A stretch of DNA of 64,000 nucleotides from Niveispirillum sp. SYP-B3756. Lineage in GTDB: Bacteria; Pseudomonadota; Alphaproteobacteria; Azospirillales; Azospirillaceae. The stretch lies in NCBI RefSeq assembly GCF_009495745.1, contig NZ_WIDQ01000004.1, positions 1-64,000 of the forward strand, in the 5' to 3' direction. Below are positions 60,230 to 64,000 of this stretch, one piece after another (within the stretch, counting starts at the first letter, position 1; the number at the start of each line of letters is the position of its first letter). The notes under the pieces are model-generated. The model was not told where the DNA came from, ran no database searches, and worked only from the letters and a program-made list of their open reading frames with translations. A program made the position numbers and the translations under genes.

Positions 60230-60905
60230 ACCGTCCAGCCCTGACCTATCCTTGTGCATATATTACAGGAACAACCGTTTAAGCATAGCCCGCATTTGCC
60301 AGTTGCGCATTTTTATACATCTTTCGTCCTGATTGTGAGTCCGCAGAGCAACGGATTGGCACCTTTTGCCACAACCGGGCGCTTTTGCTTTGACTTGAAC
60401 CGCACGCTGGGCTAACCATCTGTTCAGAAAGCTGCTGGCGCAGCCGTTCCCTGCGGGTTTTTAACCTTTGTGCCCGCCTGCCGTCATGTCTGGCGATGGT
60501 TTCATCGCTGTCATGCCGTGCAAGGGGAAACATTCCCGCCAGGGAATGTGGTGGGCGCCTGTTCTGATCCGACCGGTTTGCCCTTTGACCGATTGACCAT
60601 CGGCTGGGACGTGCCGGTGGTGCTTTCCCCTCCGCAGATATCCCGGCCGATCTTGCCCCCTGTGACACGCTGCACGATCCGACTCCACCCAGATATGTCG
60701 CCCGCTGCCGGCCGACCGCAACAAAGGCGGTCTGCCATCCGTTATCGGGAACATTGACTCGGCATGACCGATCCTTGCCGCCGCCCCCAGGGCGGCTGAT
60801 GGTGGGACGGGTTTCGCCAGCGCGCTCCAGATTATCTCCCTTTCCATCAGGACGATCTTCCGCCCTCCCGCAACCGGTCCCAGGGACCGCCACCATAAGC
60901 CCGCG
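60230..60905 (+). other. Long leader/intergenic region upstream of rho
   Basis: About 675 bp separate the regulator start from rho. It has no recognisable gene; a frame of 95 codons at 60470-60757 lacks a ribosome binding site and familiar sequence. TTGACT at about 60394 with CTAACC 16-17 bases later is a weak promoter candidate. In several bacteria rho is controlled by premature termination in its own leader, so a long leader here would be plausible. Confidence 0.5.
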
Positions 60906-62174
60906 ATGAATCTCCAGGAACTCAAGGCCAAGACCCCCGCCGAACTGCTCGCCTTCGCCGAAGAGCTGCAGATCGAGAATGCCGGCACCCTGCGCAAGCA
61001 GGACATGATGTTCGCCATTCTCAAGCAGCTGGCGGAAAATGACGTGCCGATCTATGGCGAAGGCGTCTTGGAGGTGCTGCCCGACGGGTTCGGCTTCCTG
61101 CGCAGCCCGGAGGCCAATTACCTGCCTGGTCCAGACGATATCTATATTTCGCCCAGCCAGGTGAAGCGGTTCGGCCTGCGTACTGGCGACACGGTGGAAG
61201 GCCAGATCCGGTCGCCCAAGGATGGGGAGCGCTATTTCGCGCTGCTGAAGGTCAACACCATCAATTTCGACCATCCGGACAAGGTTCGCCACCGCATCAA
61301 TTTCGACAATCTGACCCCGCTTTATCCCGATGAACGGCTGAAGCTGGAGATTGAGGTCGATAATAACGGCAAGGGCCGCAAGGACATGACCACGCGGGTC
61401 ATCGATCTGGTGGCCCCGCTGGGCAAGGGCCAGCGCGCCCTGATCGTGGCACCGCCGCGCACCGGTAAGACGGTGATGTTGCAGAACATCGCCCATTCCA
61501 TCGCCACCAATCACCCGGAAGTCTATCTGATCGTTCTCCTGATCGATGAACGTCCGGAAGAAGTGACCGACATGGCCCGTTCCGTGCGCGGCGAGGTGGT
61601 CTCGTCCACCTTCGACGAGCCGGCGACCCGCCATGTGCAGGTGACGGAAATGGTGCTGGAAAAGGCCAAGCGCCTAGTGGAGCACAAGCGTGACGTGGTG
61701 ATCCTGCTGGACAGCATCACCCGCCTGGGCCGCGCCTATAACACCGTTGTGCCCTCGTCGGGCAAGGTGCTGACCGGTGGTGTGGACGCCAACGCCCTGC
61801 AGCGCCCCAAGCGCTTCTTCGGTGCCGCCCGCAATATCGAAGAGGGTGGGTCGCTGACCATCATCGCCACCGCGCTGATCGATACCGGCAGCCGCATGGA
61901 CGAGGTGATCTTCGAAGAGTTCAAGGGCACCGGTAACAGCGAAATCGTGCTGGACCGCAAACTGTCCGACAAGCGCGTCTTCCCGTCGCTGGATATCCAG
62001 AAGTCCGGCACCCGCAAGGAAGATCTGCTGGTCGATCGTGGCGCCCTGGCCAAGATGTGGATTCTGCGCCGCATCCTCAACCCGATGGGCCCGCAGGATG
62101 CCGTGGAATTCCTGGTCGACAAGCTGAAACAGTCCAAGACCAACAACGATTTCTTCGACAGCATGAACCAGTAA
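60906..62174 (+). CDS. rho: Transcription termination factor Rho
   Basis: A 422-aa RNA-dependent helicase that ends transcription at unstructured C-rich RNA. The N-terminal helical piece ([20 protein letters not shown]) precedes the cold-shock-like RNA-binding domain with GFGFLRS; Walker A is [10 protein letters not shown], Walker [17 protein letters not shown], and [20 protein letters not shown] is the Q/R-loop region. No large insert is present, unlike Rho of some actinobacteria. Monocistronic with its own strong terminator. Confidence 0.96.
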   Translation: MNLQELKAKTPAELLAFAEELQIENAGTLRKQDMMFAILKQLAENDVPIYGEGVLEVLPDGFGFLRSPEANYLPGPDDIYISPSQVKRFGLRTGDTVEGQIRSPKDGERYFALLKVNTINFDHPDKVRHRINFDNLTPLYPDERLKLEIEVDNNGKGRKDMTTRVIDLVAPLGKGQRALIVAPPRTGKTVMLQNIAHSIATNHPEVYLIVLLIDERPEEVTDMARSVRGEVVSSTFDEPATRHVQVTEMVLEKAKRLVEHKRDVVILLDSITRLGRAYNTVVPSSGKVLTGGVDANALQRPKRFFGAARNIEEGGSLTIIATALIDTGSRMDEVIFEEFKGTGNSEIVLDRKLSDKRVFPSLDIQKSGTRKEDLLVDRGALAKMWILRRILNPMGPQDAVEFLVDKLKQSKTNNDFFDSMNQ

Positions 62175-62197
62175 AAATCATTGGTTCTGTGACAAGA

Positions 62198-62235
62198 AAA
62201 AGCCGTTGCCGGTTCCACCCGGCAACGGCTTTTTC
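62198..62235 (+). terminator. Rho-independent terminator after rho
   Basis: An 11-bp perfect stem (GCCGTTGCCGG / CCGGCAACGGC) with a 6-base loop, flanked by five A and five T followed by more T. It lies 28 bp after the rho stop. Confidence 0.92.
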
Positions 62236-62462
62236 CTTTTTGTCACCGGGGGCGTGATTTGCATCACGGCGTCCCTGTCTGATCCGGCCTAGGGTCGGTC
62301 TATGCCCAGCGGCATGGTTCCAGCGCAGAAGTATAGGGTGGGCCAAATGCCGCTCTGACAGGGTATTTTGGACATTGGAATGTCATGGAACCGGCGCATG
62401 ATGGCGGCGTTGTTGCAGCCAACATGGAACGCCGCCGAAAGACACCAGAGGGAGAAGCCGCG

Positions 62463-62756
62463 ATGACGATCATGATTAACGATCCCGCGCAGACCCGCAC
62501 CGCCATTGGCCGAGAGGGCCAGTTTGCCGATGCCAAACCCGTTGCCGAGCATATGCTGGGCATCAGCCTGCCCGAACTGGCCAAGGCCGACCGCCGCGAA
62601 GCCAGCCTGGGGGAATTGCTGGACGATCCGATCATGCATCTGCTGCTGGCCCGCGACGGCGTGAAGCGCGAAGAGGTGCTGGATATCGTCCGCACGGTTG
62701 CCAGCCGCATGGCCTGCAATGATTGCGGCAAGCCCGATGGGCTGGCCGTGGCCTGA
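62463..62756 (+). CDS. Small hypothetical protein (97 aa)
   Basis: Not recognised. A soluble acidic 97-aa protein: an N-terminal segment (MTIMINDPAQTRTAIGREGQ) and a helical C-terminal half, DDPIMHLLLARDGVKREEVL, ending with CNDCGKPDGLAVA, whose two Cys might bind metal. GGGAGAAG precedes the ATG at 62463; in-frame ATGs up to 26 codons upstream lack such a site. It has its own terminator and stands alone between rho and the CNNM-type gene. Confidence 0.7.
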   Translation: MTIMINDPAQTRTAIGREGQFADAKPVAEHMLGISLPELAKADRREASLGELLDDPIMHLLLARDGVKREEVLDIVRTVASRMACNDCGKPDGLAVA

Positions 62757-62794
62757 CACGGCTCCTGTTTCGATCAAGAATAATCGCCACCCGC

Positions 62795-62831
62795 AAAAAC
62801 CCCGTCCTGGCCTGCCCGGGACGGGGTTTTT
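62795..62831 (+). terminator. Rho-independent terminator after the 97-aa gene
   Basis: An 8-bp perfect stem (CCCCGTCC / GGACGGGG) with an 11-base loop, flanked by five A and five T, 38 bp after the stop. Confidence 0.88.
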
Positions 62832-62976
62832 GCTTGGCGAGCCCATTTACGCCCGATGCTGTATCAACCGGCGGGCAATTTTGCTTTCAGGCTGCAACCG
62901 CACTCGCATTTCCGCCGCAATGCGTTAGGATGGCAGATGCGGGCTGCCTCCTGGCTCGCGTCACATAACGCAGAAG

Positions 62977-64000
62977 ATGGTTTCGCTCGAACTCGCCGCG
63001 GTCCTGTTCCTCATTCTCCTCAACGGTTTCTTTGCCATGTCGGAACTGGCGGTCGTCTCGGCCCGCAAGATCCGCTTGCAGCAGATGGCGGAGGAGGGGC
63101 GGCGCGGCGCCACCGTTGCCCTCGCCCTGCAGGAAGACCCTTCCCGCTTTCTTTCGACGGTACAGATCGGCATCACGCTGATCGGTGTCATCAATGGTGC
63201 CGTTGGTGGCGCCACCCTGGCCGCACGGCTGGGGCCCTGGATTGATGGACTGCCGGGTATGGCAGGTTATGGCCAGGAAGCAGCACTGGCCCTGGTGGTT
63301 ATCGCCATCACCTATCTGTCGCTGATCGCCGGCGAACTGGTACCCAAGCGCGTGGCACTCAACAATGCAGAAGGCATTGCCACTTTCGCGGCCCCGATCA
63401 TGCGTGGCCTGTCCAAGGCCACGGCGCCGTTTGTCTGGCTGCTGGGTGCTTCCACGGAAACCATGCTGAGGCTGCTACACGTGCCGGAAAAGCCCGAGCA
63501 GACGGTGACCGAAGAAGAGGTGAAGAGTCTGATTGCCGAGGGCACGGCCAGCGGCGTCTTCGATCCGGATGAAAAGCGCATGATTGAAGGCGTCATGCGT
63601 CTGGCGGATCGCACTGTGCGGTCCATCATGACGCCCCGGCCGGAGGTGATGTGGCTGGATATTGACGATCAGCTGGACAATATAAAACGCGATATCCGGG
63701 AAAGCGGCCATTCCCGCCTGCCGGTCTGCCGCAGCGACCTGGATGACGTGCTGGGCATCATCCATACTAAGGATCTGCTGCACCGGATGCTGGAAGGCGA
63801 AGCGCTGGATCTGCGCCCCGCTGTGCGCGACGCGCTGGTGGTGCATGACGGCACGGAAGTGATGCGCCTGATGGAGCTGTTCAAGCAGTCGGGCGAGCAA
63901 ATGGCGGTGGTGGTGGATGAATATGGCTCGGTGGAGGGTATCGCCACCCTGACCGACGTGCTGGAAGGCATTGCCGGCGAGTTGCCCGACATTGGCGATG
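62977..64000 (+). CDS. CNNM/CorC-type (TlyC, YtfL-like) membrane protein, 3' end outside window
   Basis: The first 341 residues of a hemolysin-C/CNNM-family protein. The DUF21 membrane domain starts LELAAVLFLILLNGFFAMSEL and includes QIGITLIGVINGAVGGATLA and AITYLSLIAGELVPKRVAL. Two CBS domains follow (VRSIMTPRPEVMWLD ... SGHSRLPVC and LVVHDGTEVMRLMELF ... AVVVDEYGSVEGIATL). A C-terminal CorC_HlyC domain is expected beyond the window. Relatives export magnesium or sodium or shape ion resistance; the name hemolysin is historical. The ribosome binding site is weak. Neighbour on the left is the 97-aa gene with a terminator between. Confidence 0.9.
   Translation, partial: MVSLELAAVLFLILLNGFFAMSELAVVSARKIRLQQMAEEGRRGATVALALQEDPSRFLSTVQIGITLIGVINGAVGGATLAARLGPWIDGLPGMAGYGQEAALALVVIAITYLSLIAGELVPKRVALNNAEGIATFAAPIMRGLSKATAPFVWLLGASTETMLRLLHVPEKPEQTVTEEEVKSLIAEGTASGVFDPDEKRMIEGVMRLADRTVRSIMTPRPEVMWLDIDDQLDNIKRDIRESGHSRLPVCRSDLDDVLGIIHTKDLLHRMLEGEALDLRPAVRDALVVHDGTEVMRLMELFKQSGEQMAVVVDEYGSVEGIATLTDVLEGIAGELPDIGD

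Noticed and set aside
60470-60757. 95-codon frame upstream of rho
   Set aside because: No ribosome binding site and Cys/His/Pro-rich, not protein-like; not comparable with a known rho leader peptide.

Overview
The window is high-GC chromosomal DNA from an alphaproteobacterium, most likely a member of the Rhodospirillales (Azospirillaceae-like). This rests on gene order (mutM-rpsT-dnaA; hprK-rapZ-EIIA-HPr-ptsI), on alphaproteobacterial family types (SspB with a C-terminal ClpX-binding tail, DUF1244, AddA) and on codon use. It is an inference from families and order, not a species call. Most of the window is ordinary core genome packed in short operons; no phage, CRISPR array, tRNA or rRNA gene was seen.

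Layout. 1-1043: right end of an IS1182/IS5-like insertion sequence, cut by the window edge. 1057-5141: patatin-like lipase, sterol-desaturase-family protein, and a lower-GC pair of unknown genes (353-aa protein plus lipoprotein). 5182-12560: indolepyruvate ferredoxin oxidoreductase, rppH, a MipA-type porin, an enoyl-CoA hydratase, a TfoX-like protein and sspB. 12806-18678: glycosyltransferase, TerC, a SnoaL-like protein and a large RTX protein carrying a zinc-protease motif. 18934-21318: oxyR diverging from ahpC-ahpD. 21421-24589: complete arsenic operon arsR-arsC-arsC-acr3-arsH. 24740-33254: amidohydrolase/thioredoxin pair, small genes, an alpha/beta hydrolase, addA and a sensor kinase. 33235-37364: nitrogen/carbon PTS operon on the minus strand. 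37630-45437: TSUP transporter, MoeB-like/DsrE pair, secreted Cys-rich protein, aroA-mutM, rpsT, dnaA. 45535-49148: dapB, then znuA diverging from znuC-znuB around a Zur-type palindrome. 49175-52402: EamA and LysE exporters flanking an Lrp regulator, then prmA. 52657-59613: TonB receptor, PhoD-type phosphatase, a stand-alone MOFRL protein, N-formylglutamate amidohydrolase and small genes. 59092-62174: LuxR-type response regulator with an unusual kinase-like partner, then rho. 62977-64000: CNNM/CorC-type transporter, cut by the window end.

The least ordinary material is intergenic or small. A MITE-like dispersed repeat of about 145 bp occurs twice in full (38456-38598 and 58381-58524, opposite orientations) and once in part (56839-56907). 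A second palindromic repeat of about 76 bp occurs twice (24617-24693, 51292-51367), with a diverged relative at 27111-27199. The protein at 59092-59613 has a phosphoacceptor helix like a histidine kinase but no ATPase domain, joined to a receiver-like domain whose acidic residues are lost. The RTX protein has its repeats before the protease motif and lacks the usual Met-turn. RapZ lacks the Walker A lysine. addA has no adjacent addB. I did not find convincing evidence of a wholly new multi-gene system.
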